Assembly (NCBI RefSeq): GCF_900104515.1
Contig: NZ_FNJL01000012.1
Coordinates: forward strand, 1-64,000
DNA length: 64,000 nucleotides
Reading direction: 5' to 3'
From: Paracidovorax cattleyae
GTDB taxonomy: Bacteria > Pseudomonadota > Gammaproteobacteria > Burkholderiales > Burkholderiaceae_C
This document shows positions 28,363 through 36,187 of this stretch, piece by piece (the stretch's first letter is position 1; each line of letters opens with the position of its first letter). Below the pieces are notes generated by a model that saw only the letters and a program-made list of their open reading frames with translations, did no database searches and was not told the origin of the DNA. Position numbers and translations under genes: made by a program.

Positions 28363-29398
28363 CGTAGCTCCTCATGGCAGGAATATGGCCAGCGACTTTC
28401 AGGGCCATGTAGAAGCATATCTTCCAGGCCGTGTAGAGCGTCAGCAACGGATGGGAGAGATAGAGGACCTGGCGGCGGGTGATGGCCAGCCATATACCGT
28501 CGGCCAGCGGCAGCACGACGGAAAACGCATAAGGCAGGAACAGGTACTTGCGCAGCGCAAGGCCACGCGGCTGGAATGACTGCCGCCCCGTGAAGCCGGC
28601 GGCACCCACGCCGTCCGTGTGGAAGATGTTGTTCTTGATCCTCCAGCGTATCTTGGCCAGGAACTTGGACCAGGTGTCGCCGGAATAGTGGCGCAGCGGA
28701 TTGTTCCTGGCGACGGCGAAGGACTCGCCCCTGCCATTCAGCAGGAAGAACAGGTGGCAAAGATCCTGCGGCCGCTCGATCAGGCGATGGGCTTTGACGT
28801 ATTCGATGTCCGTCACCACGCCCGCAGCCAGGTTCTCGATGAAAAGGTCCCTGTTGGCCTCTCCTGCCACAAATACGCAGGCATGCTCGGTCTCCGCGAC
28901 CATGCGGGCTTTCCTGCGGACCGCCGGCAGGTGAAACCCCATTCCCCTCGACTGCCGGTACATGAAGAACGAGAAGGGTTCCCCGAACTCGTTGATGTAC
29001 TCGTTGACGAGGGGATATCCGGGCGGATTGATATATCCCGAGCTGTCGATGGTCCGCACCTGAGGAAACTCCCGAAAGGTCGCCACGATATGCTCGAACG
29101 CCTCCGGGTTGACGATTTCCTCGTCATGGTCCAGGTACACCAGATACTTGCCCCGGGCCGCCTGGAATCCCAGGAACTTCGCATGCACGGGTTCCGTCAG
29201 CGGATTGTCGATGACCCTGCACCCGAGGTTCTGCGCCAATTCCCTGGTCGCGTCCGTCGATCCGCCATCCACGGCCAGGATCTCGATGCGATCGCCGGGA
29301 TAGGTCTGCTTGCGCAGCGCCCCGATCACCATGGGCAGGAGCCTGGTGGAATTGAACGTGGCGATGACCACCGTAATAAGCGGCAGGTTGTCAGTCAT
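28334..29398 (-). CDS. GT2-family glycosyltransferase
   Basis: A 354-residue GT-A enzyme. Motifs: VVIATFNSTRLLPMVI at the N-terminus, VDGGSTDAT for nucleotide binding, and the metal site YLDHDEEI. A weakly hydrophobic region near 285-325 suggests membrane association at the C-terminus. It would transfer a sugar from a nucleotide donor to the growing lipid-linked unit. It overlaps both its neighbours (8 bases with the GT-C-like gene, up to 29 with the GNAT gene). Donor and linkage unknown. Confidence 0.9.
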   Translation of the reverse strand: MTDNLPLITVVIATFNSTRLLPMVIGALRKQTYPGDRIEILAVDGGSTDATRELAQNLGCRVIDNPLTEPVHAKFLGFQAARGKYLVYLDHDEEIVNPEAFEHIVATFREFPQVRTIDSSGYINPPGYPLVNEYINEFGEPFSFFMYRQSRGMGFHLPAVRRKARMVAETEHACVFVAGEANRDLFIENLAAGVVTDIEYVKAHRLIERPQDLCHLFFLLNGRGESFAVARNNPLRHYSGDTWSKFLAKIRWRIKNNIFHTDGVGAAGFTGRQSFQPRGLALRKYLFLPYAFSVVLPLADGIWLAITRRQVLYLSHPLLTLYTAWKICFYMALKVAGHIPAMRSYDEKSVIGRK

Positions 29399-31223
29399 GG
29401 TGCAGATCCGGTTCGGCAGTATTCACGGCGGCTTCAGCCTTTCCAGGCAGCACTCGGGCATGAACACCCTTGATGGCATATACGCTGATGTCCAGGGACC
29501 GGCAGAGCAGCGAGCTGCCGCACTCCCGTTCAGGCACGCGGTGCGCGCCCAGGAACTGCAGCCGGGGATCCGCGGCCAGCCCTTCGTTGATGGCGGCGGC
29601 ATCCTCCAGGATGCGGTTGTATATGACGATCCGGTTGATGCCGTTCGCTGCCAGGTTTCCCACGGTTTCAGGATCCCCGATATTTCCAAAAATGGGACGG
29701 GCTTCAGAATCCCGGGAAAACAGGCGAAGGTCCTTACCCCCTGCGATGGGCTTGCCGTGCACCACCTGCCCCAGCGCCTCGAAGAGCGGAGCCGTTCCCC
29801 AGTTGAGGTTCGAATACACCATGGGGTAGCTTGCCACCGCGCTCGCATCCTCATCCAACTCCAGCGACTTGTAGACGCTGGCCACCTGGCTGAAGTCGGT
29901 CTTCTGCGTGACGGTGGGCGACCCGGGGAACACCTCCCAGACATAGAACACGCAGAAAAGAGCCACCACGGCCGGGGAATGCCATGAAGGCTTCCAGCGC
30001 CATCCCGCGCACAGGATCGCGAGCAGCAAGCCTGCAAAGAAGGAAGCCAGCTGGACGATGCGGGACACGCCGCGGAACATGTCGAAGAAGAAGAAATACG
30101 CGTGATTGATGAAGCGCAGCGCGGGAAAGTCCGACGAGAGCACTACGGCCAGCAGGAAGCACAGCAGGAACGGCGCCCAGTACCGGTGCCTCCAGCTGTG
30201 CCTGGACAGGCAGGCGATGATCAGCACGGACACCAGGGAATATCCGAGGAAGGCTCCCACGTCCACCGGCGCGGAGAACGGATAGAGCTTGGAAGCCACT
30301 CCCGGCACGAGAGGCACGCCCTGCTGGAAGACGGCGCTCTCGAGCCCGCCTGCGGGACGGACGAGATTGGACTGCACCGGGTTCGTCACGAGGAACCACT
30401 GCTGCTGTAAGAACTGGATATTCAGTCCGAACAGGCAGACTCCACTGAGCAGGCAGTAAAGCGCCAGGCGGGATGCGATCTGCCGCAGCGGCCAGGGCTG
30501 CATCAGCAGGATGAGGGGCGTGAACAGCCAGCCGTAGAACGCCCAGTAGGGATTGATGCGGAACTGGACGGCGTTCAGCACGCAAGACACCAGGAGGTAC
30601 TTCAGGGCACCGCCTTCCAGGTATTTCAGGAAGAACAGGTACACCAGCGGCAGCAACCAGAAATGGTTGTTCGACATCGATCCCCGCGACAGCATGAGGA
30701 AGTACCCCGAGAACGCGAAGACGACGGCGCCGGCGAAGGCCGCGGCATGCCTGCGGGTCACATGCCAGCACAGCAGGTACATGGCATAGGCTGACAGCGG
30801 ATAGGCAAGGAGCGCCGATACGTTGATGGCGCGGATCAGGTCGCGCCAGGAACCACCCGAGGCCTGCACGATCCATGCGCGGATGTCGTCCAGCAGGTTG
30901 TCGAACGGAAAGGGCGACAGGTCGTAGCCGAACGGATAGCTCAGGTCGTGCGCGATGCCGATGCTCGAGAAGACATGCCCCGTATGCACCTTCAGCCAGA
31001 TGAACCACAGCGTCCCGTCGGTGTCCACATCGGGCATCGAATACACGGCAGAAGGGTCCACCAGAACCCAGCGATGGGCGAACAGCGCAGCGGTGAAGGC
31101 GGTGAACAGCACCAGAACCGCCACATGCCATCGCCAGCCCATGGTGTCCGGGACTGGTGCCGGAGCCATGCGGGCCGCAGGCAGGACGCCTCCAGCCACG
31201 TAGCTGTCAGCCCTGGCGCTCAT
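29391..31223 (-). CDS. GT-C-like polytopic membrane protein (paralogue of 34417-36168)
   Basis: A 610-residue protein with about eleven transmembrane segments and a C-terminal soluble domain of about 170 residues (from about 440). After the first helix comes VYSMPDVDTDGTLWFIWLK, an acidic first outer loop as in GT-C glycosyltransferases; YPFGYDLSPFPFDNLLDD and SGYFLMLSRGSMSNNHFWLL follow. The same blocks occur in the plus-strand paralogue. GT-C enzymes take sugars from polyprenyl phosphate in the periplasm; the GtrB-like gene just upstream (overlap 17 bases) could make such a donor. A Wzy-like polymerase role is an alternative. Function not established. Confidence 0.8.
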   Translation of the reverse strand: MSARADSYVAGGVLPAARMAPAPVPDTMGWRWHVAVLVLFTAFTAALFAHRWVLVDPSAVYSMPDVDTDGTLWFIWLKVHTGHVFSSIGIAHDLSYPFGYDLSPFPFDNLLDDIRAWIVQASGGSWRDLIRAINVSALLAYPLSAYAMYLLCWHVTRRHAAAFAGAVVFAFSGYFLMLSRGSMSNNHFWLLPLVYLFFLKYLEGGALKYLLVSCVLNAVQFRINPYWAFYGWLFTPLILLMQPWPLRQIASRLALYCLLSGVCLFGLNIQFLQQQWFLVTNPVQSNLVRPAGGLESAVFQQGVPLVPGVASKLYPFSAPVDVGAFLGYSLVSVLIIACLSRHSWRHRYWAPFLLCFLLAVVLSSDFPALRFINHAYFFFFDMFRGVSRIVQLASFFAGLLLAILCAGWRWKPSWHSPAVVALFCVFYVWEVFPGSPTVTQKTDFSQVASVYKSLELDEDASAVASYPMVYSNLNWGTAPLFEALGQVVHGKPIAGGKDLRLFSRDSEARPIFGNIGDPETVGNLAANGINRIVIYNRILEDAAAINEGLAADPRLQFLGAHRVPERECGSSLLCRSLDISVYAIKGVHARVLPGKAEAAVNTAEPDLHHD

Positions 31224-32175
31224 CAGCAGACCCGCTCTCGAAATTCAGCCGTTCCCGGATGATGTAGACAGGCCGGTGGATCGCCTCGGTATGGATGGCG
31301 CCGATGTAGAGGGACATCAACCCCATCGCCATGAGGACGAGGCCGATGAAGAAAGTGTTCGCCACCACCACGATGGCCAGCGGCGTATAGGCATGCTGCT
31401 CCGACAGGAAATAGGACGTCAGCATCCAGGCCAGCAATCCCCCGCTGAGCAGCGTGATGAAGGCGCCGATGTACCCGATCAGCCGCAGGGGAAACAGCGA
31501 AAACGACGTGATGCTGGATACTGCCATCTTCATCAGGCGCATGTACGAATAGCCAGGCACGCCAGCCTCGCGCGCGCCGGCATGGAATTCGACGTACACC
31601 TTGCGGAACCCCATCCAGTCCATGATTCCCCGGAACATCGGCTGACGGTCCGTGACGGTCCGGAATGCATCCACCACCTTGCGGTCGAACAGCCGGAAGT
31701 CGGTGGTTTGCGACACCATGTCCAGCCCGGATATCTTGGACATCAGCCAGTAGTAGCCATGCGAGCCGATCCGGCGCAACAGCGGCTGCTTGTCGATGCC
31801 GGTCCGGATCGTGGCGACGATGTCCGCCCCGCTACTCCGCCAGGTTTCCACCAGCGTGGGAATCAATTCGGGAGGGTGCTGCAGATCGGCGTCCATGCAG
31901 ATCACCGCATCTGCGTCCGTGGAATGCACCCCGGCAGTGAGCGCCACTTCCTTGCCGAAATTTCGGGAGAAATCGATCACCTTGATGTTGTCGTGGGCCG
32001 CGGCCATTTCCCGAAGGACATCCATGGAACGATCGGAGCTGCCGTCGTTCACGAAGATGAATTCCACGGAAATGCCGGGAATCTTCTCCACCGCACTCGC
32101 CGTTCTTCTGTGGAGATTGGCGATGTTCTTTTCCTCGCAGAACACCGGCACCACGATCGCTATCTTTTTCATCAT
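31207..32175 (-). CDS. Polyprenyl-phosphate glycosyltransferase (GtrB/ArnC/DPM1-like GT2)
   Basis: A 322-residue enzyme. The cytoplasmic GT-A domain has VVPVFCEEKNIANL, FVNDGSSDRSMDVL, FSRNFGKEVALTAG and the metal motif CMDADLQHPPELI. Two hydrophobic hairpin segments follow at about 225-290 (LFPLRLIGYIGAFITLLSGG and VVANTFFIGLVLMAMGLMSLY), exactly the GtrB plan. It would load a hexose on undecaprenyl phosphate for use by GT-C enzymes in the periplasm. The start is one of two adjacent ATGs (32175 or 32172), GGAG lying just upstream. An 81-base gap with a six-base-pair hairpin (32231-32246) separates it from manC. Confidence 0.92.
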   Translation of the reverse strand: MMKKIAIVVPVFCEEKNIANLHRRTASAVEKIPGISVEFIFVNDGSSDRSMDVLREMAAAHDNIKVIDFSRNFGKEVALTAGVHSTDADAVICMDADLQHPPELIPTLVETWRSSGADIVATIRTGIDKQPLLRRIGSHGYYWLMSKISGLDMVSQTTDFRLFDRKVVDAFRTVTDRQPMFRGIMDWMGFRKVYVEFHAGAREAGVPGYSYMRLMKMAVSSITSFSLFPLRLIGYIGAFITLLSGGLLAWMLTSYFLSEQHAYTPLAIVVVANTFFIGLVLMAMGLMSLYIGAIHTEAIHRPVYIIRERLNFESGSADERQG

Positions 32176-32256
32176 TGCTCCAAACCCCTTCACCCGTTTC
32201 CTGCAGGCAACTCGCCGACGCACGCGATGGCCGGGAGTCGTCCCGGAAAGAAAGCC

Positions 32257-33705
32257 TCAGCGGCCGTATGTGTCGTGGAGGCGGACGATGTCGTCCTCTC
32301 CCAGGTAGCTGCCCGATTGCACCTCGATGATCTCGAGAGGCACCTTGCCCGGGTTGGCGAGGCGATGCACATGGCCCAGCGGAATGTAGGTGGATTCGTT
32401 CTCGCCGAGCAGGAACGTCTCTTCGCCCTTGGTGACTTCCGCCGTCCCTTTCACCACCACCCAATGCTCCGCGCGATGGTGGTGCTTCTGCAGGCTCAGG
32501 CTGGCTCCCGGATTGACGACGATGCGCTTGACCTGGAAACGATCGCCGCTGTCGATGGCGTCGTACCAGCCCCAGGGCCGGTGCATCTTGCGATGGTTGT
32601 GCGCAAGGGCATGCCCATTCTTGCGCAGCAGGGCGACGATCTGCTTGACGTCCTGGGTGCGCCGCTTGTCGGCCACCAGAACCGCATCGGGTGTCTCGAT
32701 GACCATGATGTTTTCCAGGCCCACGCCCGCCACCAGCCGGCTGCTGGACAGCAGCAGCGCACCACTGCAGTCGTGCGCGACCACATCCCCCACCCGGGCG
32801 TTGCCCGCGCCATCGCGCGACAGCGTTTCCCACACGGCATCCCATGCGCCCAGGTCCGACCATCCTGCGCTCATCGGCACCACGCAGGCGGGGATTCCAA
32901 GACCGGGCATGGAGGGAAGGCGCTCCATCACGGCATAGTCGATGGAGTCCGAAGGACAGGCATCGAACGCCTCGCCGTCGGGCCGCACGAAATCCATGTC
33001 CCGCACGGCCTGCGCCATCGCGGATTCGCAAGCCACGGCAATGTCGGGCCTGCAATGCCGCATCGCCTCGAGCCAGACACTGGCGCGCACCATGAACAGG
33101 CCGCTGTTCCACAGATGGCGCCCTCCTTCCATGTAGCGCAACGCCCGCGCAGCATCGGGTTTTTCGGCAAAGCTCTGCACCCGGTCGATGCCGGGTGCAT
33201 GCGCTGCACCCCGCTCGATGTAGCCATACCCTGTCTCGGGACGACTGGGCACGATGCCGAAAGTGACCATGGCCCCGGCACATGCATGAGGGAAAGCGCA
33301 GGCCACGGCAGCCTGGAATGCGGGAAGGTCAGCGATGGCATGGTCCGCGGGCATGGCGAGCATGACCGGGTCGCCTCCGTCAGCCAGCGCTTGCAGGGCC
33401 GCCAGCGTGAGGGCGGGCGCGGTATTGCGTCCTGAGGATTCAAGAAGGATCCGGGCCTGCCCCATGCCTGAGGCCATCAGTTGGCTGGCGGCCAGGAAGC
33501 GGTGCTCCCGGTTGCACACCACGATGGGAGATGGGTCCACAGGACAGCGGGCCGGAAGCCCCGCAAGCCGCAAAGCGGTTTCCTGGAGCATCGTTCGCTC
33601 TCCGCCGAGCGAGAGGAATTGCTTGGGATAGGTTTCCCGGGACAGGGGCCACAGGCGCGTACCGGATCCGCCACACAGGATGACGGCAAGCAGTTTGTCA
33701 TTCAT
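32257..33705 (-). CDS. manC: Mannose-1-phosphate guanylyltransferase/mannose-6-phosphate isomerase
   Basis: A 482-residue bifunctional enzyme providing GDP-mannose for Gmd. Residues 1 to about 340 are the nucleotidyltransferase: ILCGGSGTRLWPLSRETYPK, LESSGRNTAPALTLAALQA and SFAEKPD. The last ~120 residues form the cupin isomerase domain, with RPWGWYDAID, HHHRAEHWVVVKGTAEV and STYIPLGHVHRLANPG. Start MNDKLLAVILCGG fits the family; it overlaps the DUF2304 gene by eight bases. Length is standard for ManC/AlgA. Confidence 0.95.
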   Translation of the reverse strand: MNDKLLAVILCGGSGTRLWPLSRETYPKQFLSLGGERTMLQETALRLAGLPARCPVDPSPIVVCNREHRFLAASQLMASGMGQARILLESSGRNTAPALTLAALQALADGGDPVMLAMPADHAIADLPAFQAAVACAFPHACAGAMVTFGIVPSRPETGYGYIERGAAHAPGIDRVQSFAEKPDAARALRYMEGGRHLWNSGLFMVRASVWLEAMRHCRPDIAVACESAMAQAVRDMDFVRPDGEAFDACPSDSIDYAVMERLPSMPGLGIPACVVPMSAGWSDLGAWDAVWETLSRDGAGNARVGDVVAHDCSGALLLSSSRLVAGVGLENIMVIETPDAVLVADKRRTQDVKQIVALLRKNGHALAHNHRKMHRPWGWYDAIDSGDRFQVKRIVVNPGASLSLQKHHHRAEHWVVVKGTAEVTKGEETFLLGENESTYIPLGHVHRLANPGKVPLEIIEVQSGSYLGEDDIVRLHDTYGR

Positions 33706-34072
33706 AAAACGAAGAGTCGGATGCGGGCCCGCGACGCAGGCTCTCGTTGTCGGCTTCCAGCAGGGCAAGGCGCTGATTCAGCCGGCGCACATCCCTTTCG
33801 ATCCGGGTATTCACCATGTCGGCATGCAATGCCTTCACCAGAAGGACCATGCAGGCAAGAAGCAGGAGAAGCGCCGGCGGATAGCTGATGCCCACTACCA
33901 GCGCAAGGCGGTCGATGAGTCCGGGCCAGGCCCCGAGCAGCGCTGCCGCGCAGGCGACGACGACCCAGAAAAGGCCGTGCATCAGATAGAGATGGTCTCT
34001 ACGAATCAGGTAGAGAATCAGCGCTGCCAATCCGATGCCCAGCAGAGCGGTAGTTACTTGCAGTGAGGCCAT
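33698..34072 (-). CDS. DUF2304-like small membrane protein
   Basis: A 124-residue protein with three hydrophobic segments in residues 1-80 (TALLGIGLAALILYLIR, LFWVVVACAAALLGAW, PALLLLLACMVLLVKAL) and a polar, probably coiled-coil tail with ERDVRRLNQRLALLEADNES. This is the shape of DUF2304 proteins, which are often encoded beside GtrB-type glycosyltransferases. It is the first gene of the long minus-strand operon, overlapping manC by eight bases. The Met at 34072 is chosen because it leads directly into the first helix. Confidence 0.8.
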   Translation of the reverse strand: MASLQVTTALLGIGLAALILYLIRRDHLYLMHGLFWVVVACAAALLGAWPGLIDRLALVVGISYPPALLLLLACMVLLVKALHADMVNTRIERDVRRLNQRLALLEADNESLRRGPASDSSFYE

Positions 34073-34416
34073 CGGTTTCCATTGTTTCTTCGTGCGCGCA
34101 TTCCCGGACTGGCGAGCAGGGGCCAGCGAGGAAGCGGACGGCGAGACATCCGTAACACTGCAACCGTTCTCCCGCCGCTCCTTTGGAGGCAGCGATTGTA
34201 GTCGTGCAGCACGACAGCCGAGCCACGCACTCCCTCCTTGCAGTAAACCGTGTCGGGGCATGCCGCAAACACAGGATGTTACATTGCATGCCTTGCGCCG
34301 GGCATGCCCGGGAGGGGGGTGGGGACGTCGGATTTCCGCCATGCATTTCAACACCGGCGACGCCCTGGATTCGTCTGCCACCTGAAGCACCGTCATGGGT
34401 GCACATCGATCAAGAC
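34073..34416. promoter_or_regulatory. Divergent control region of the polysaccharide locus
   Basis: These 344 bases separate the minus-strand operon from the plus-strand three-gene unit, so they should hold both promoters. A perfect 15-base palindrome GTCGTGC-A-GCACGAC lies at 34201-34215 and is a candidate operator. No convincing -35/-10 pair could be fixed for either direction. No gene is supported within it. Confidence 0.5.
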
Positions 34417-36168
34417 ATGGCGCCACTGGAAAATTACGGCGGGGAAGCTTCCGCATTGCGGAGGCACGGGTCCGCGCTGGTTCTTTTCACCTGCCTGACC
34501 CTCCTGCTTTTCTCGCACCGCTGGTGGAGCGTCGACCCCTTTTCGGTGTATTCGATGCCCGATGTGGACACGGACGGAACGCTGTGGTTCATCTGGCTGA
34601 AGGCCCATTCAGGCCATCTCTTCACCAGTGTCGAGCTGACACCCCTGCTCACCTACCCCTTCGGCTTCGACCTGAGCCCGTTCCCGTTCGACAACCTGAT
34701 CGATGACCTGCGCTCCGCGGCTGTGCGCTGGTCGGGTGGTGGGTGGCGCTCGGCAGTATTCGTCATCAACGCTTCTGCGCTGCTCGCATACCCGCTGGCC
34801 GCGATGACCATGTATCTGCTCTGCTGGCACCTCACACAGCGGCACCTGTCGGCCCTGGCCGGAGCGGTGGTTTTTGGGTTTTCCGGCTACTTCATCATGC
34901 TGTCGCGGGGTTCCATGGCCAACAACCATTTCTGGCTGTTGCCCCTGGTATATCTTTTCTTCATCCGATACTGCGAGAGCCGCCGCTGGCACGAACTGCT
35001 GATCTCGTGCATCCTTACTGCAATACAGTTTCGTATCAATCCGTACTGGTCGTTCTACGGATGGCTTTTCACACCGGTATTCCTTGCATTCGCGCCGTTT
35101 CCCTGGAAGGCAAAATTCCTGGACATGCTCAGGTATTCCGCGCTCAGCGGCCTGTGCCTTTTCCTGCTGAATATCCAGTTCATACAGCAGCAGTGGTACC
35201 TGATCACCAATCCGGCCATGGCAGGACTGGTGCGCCCGCCAGGTGAAGTACTGTCCGCGATATTCGAGCAAGGCGCGGAATTCATGCCGGGCATTGCTCC
35301 GGCAATCTACCCCTTTTCCGCCCCGATGGACGTCGGGGCATTTCTCGGGTACTCACTGCTCCTGCTGCTCACCCTGGCTTGCTGCAGAAAGGCGGCCTGG
35401 AACCACCCGCTCTTCAAACCGGGCCTGCTGTGCTTCGCCGCTGCCGTCGTCCTCTCGAGCTACGTCCCCGCGCTCACCGCCGTGAATTTCCTGTATTTCG
35501 CCATCTTCGACATGTTCCGGGGGGTCTCCAGGGTAGTGCAGCTCGCCGCTTTCTTCGGCGGAATCATCGCGGCCATCTATCTGTCCACGTTCCGGAAGCA
35601 CTCCGCGCGTCTCTGGCTGGGTGTCGCCGCCGTGCTGGCCTGGTACCTGGCCGAGGTTTACCCCGGATCGCCCACGTTGCGCCAGAAAACCGACTTCGCG
35701 CAGGTGGCCGCCGTCTATGACAGCCTGGCCAGGGACGATGGGGCGACCGCCGTGGCCAGCTATCCCATGACCTACTACAACCAGAGCTGGGGAACGGCCC
35801 CGCTCTTCGAGGTCATCGGACAGGTGGTCCATGAAAAACCCCTGGCCGGCGCCAAGGACCTGCGCCTTTTCGAGAGCGACCCCGAGGCACGCCCCCTGTT
35901 CGGAGACATATCCGATCCCCGGACCGTCGAAACGCTGGCCCGGCATGGCATCAACCGCATCGTCCTGTACAACCGGCTGATCGGTGGAGCGGAAACAGTC
36001 CACCAATTGCTGTCCTCAAACCCCAGGGTCTCCTTCATGGGCCGCCACTCCATCGATGAACACGATTGCGGCATCTCCCTCATCTGCAAATCGCTCGACA
36101 TCAGCATCTACCGAATCAATGGCGTTGTCGCACCCGCAAGCATTCCCTTGCCGGTCGGACGCCATTGA
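34417..36168 (+). CDS. GT-C-like polytopic membrane protein (paralogue of 29391-31223)
   Basis: A 583-residue protein with about eleven transmembrane segments and a soluble C-terminal domain. Shared blocks with the minus-strand paralogue include VYSMPDVDTDGTLWFIWLK, YPFGFDLSPFPFDN, SGYFIMLSRGSMANNHFWLL, VYPGSPTLRQKTDFAQVAAV and SDPRTVETLARHGINRIVLY. The acidic first outer loop suggests a GT-C glycosyltransferase. The start MAPLENYGG places the first helix as in the paralogue; an in-frame GTG six codons upstream is possible, and longer versions read through non-coding sequence. The carbamoyltransferase gene follows after 19 bases. Confidence 0.82.
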   Translation: MAPLENYGGEASALRRHGSALVLFTCLTLLLFSHRWWSVDPFSVYSMPDVDTDGTLWFIWLKAHSGHLFTSVELTPLLTYPFGFDLSPFPFDNLIDDLRSAAVRWSGGGWRSAVFVINASALLAYPLAAMTMYLLCWHLTQRHLSALAGAVVFGFSGYFIMLSRGSMANNHFWLLPLVYLFFIRYCESRRWHELLISCILTAIQFRINPYWSFYGWLFTPVFLAFAPFPWKAKFLDMLRYSALSGLCLFLLNIQFIQQQWYLITNPAMAGLVRPPGEVLSAIFEQGAEFMPGIAPAIYPFSAPMDVGAFLGYSLLLLLTLACCRKAAWNHPLFKPGLLCFAAAVVLSSYVPALTAVNFLYFAIFDMFRGVSRVVQLAAFFGGIIAAIYLSTFRKHSARLWLGVAAVLAWYLAEVYPGSPTLRQKTDFAQVAAVYDSLARDDGATAVASYPMTYYNQSWGTAPLFEVIGQVVHEKPLAGAKDLRLFESDPEARPLFGDISDPRTVETLARHGINRIVLYNRLIGGAETVHQLLSSNPRVSFMGRHSIDEHDCGISLICKSLDISIYRINGVVAPASIPLPVGRH

Positions 36169-36187
36169 AGCATCTGCTTATTGAAAA

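Noticed and set aside
32231..32246. CCGGGA-GTCG-TCCCGG hairpin between manC and the GtrB-like gene as a terminator
   Set aside because: Short stem and no T-run; genes on both sides appear to belong to one operon.
34045..34055. GAGCGGTAGTT, resembling an ops/JUMPstart (RfaH) element before the plus-strand unit
   Set aside because: Only a partial match to GGCGGTAGCGT, lies inside the DUF2304 coding region and is over 350 bases from the gene.
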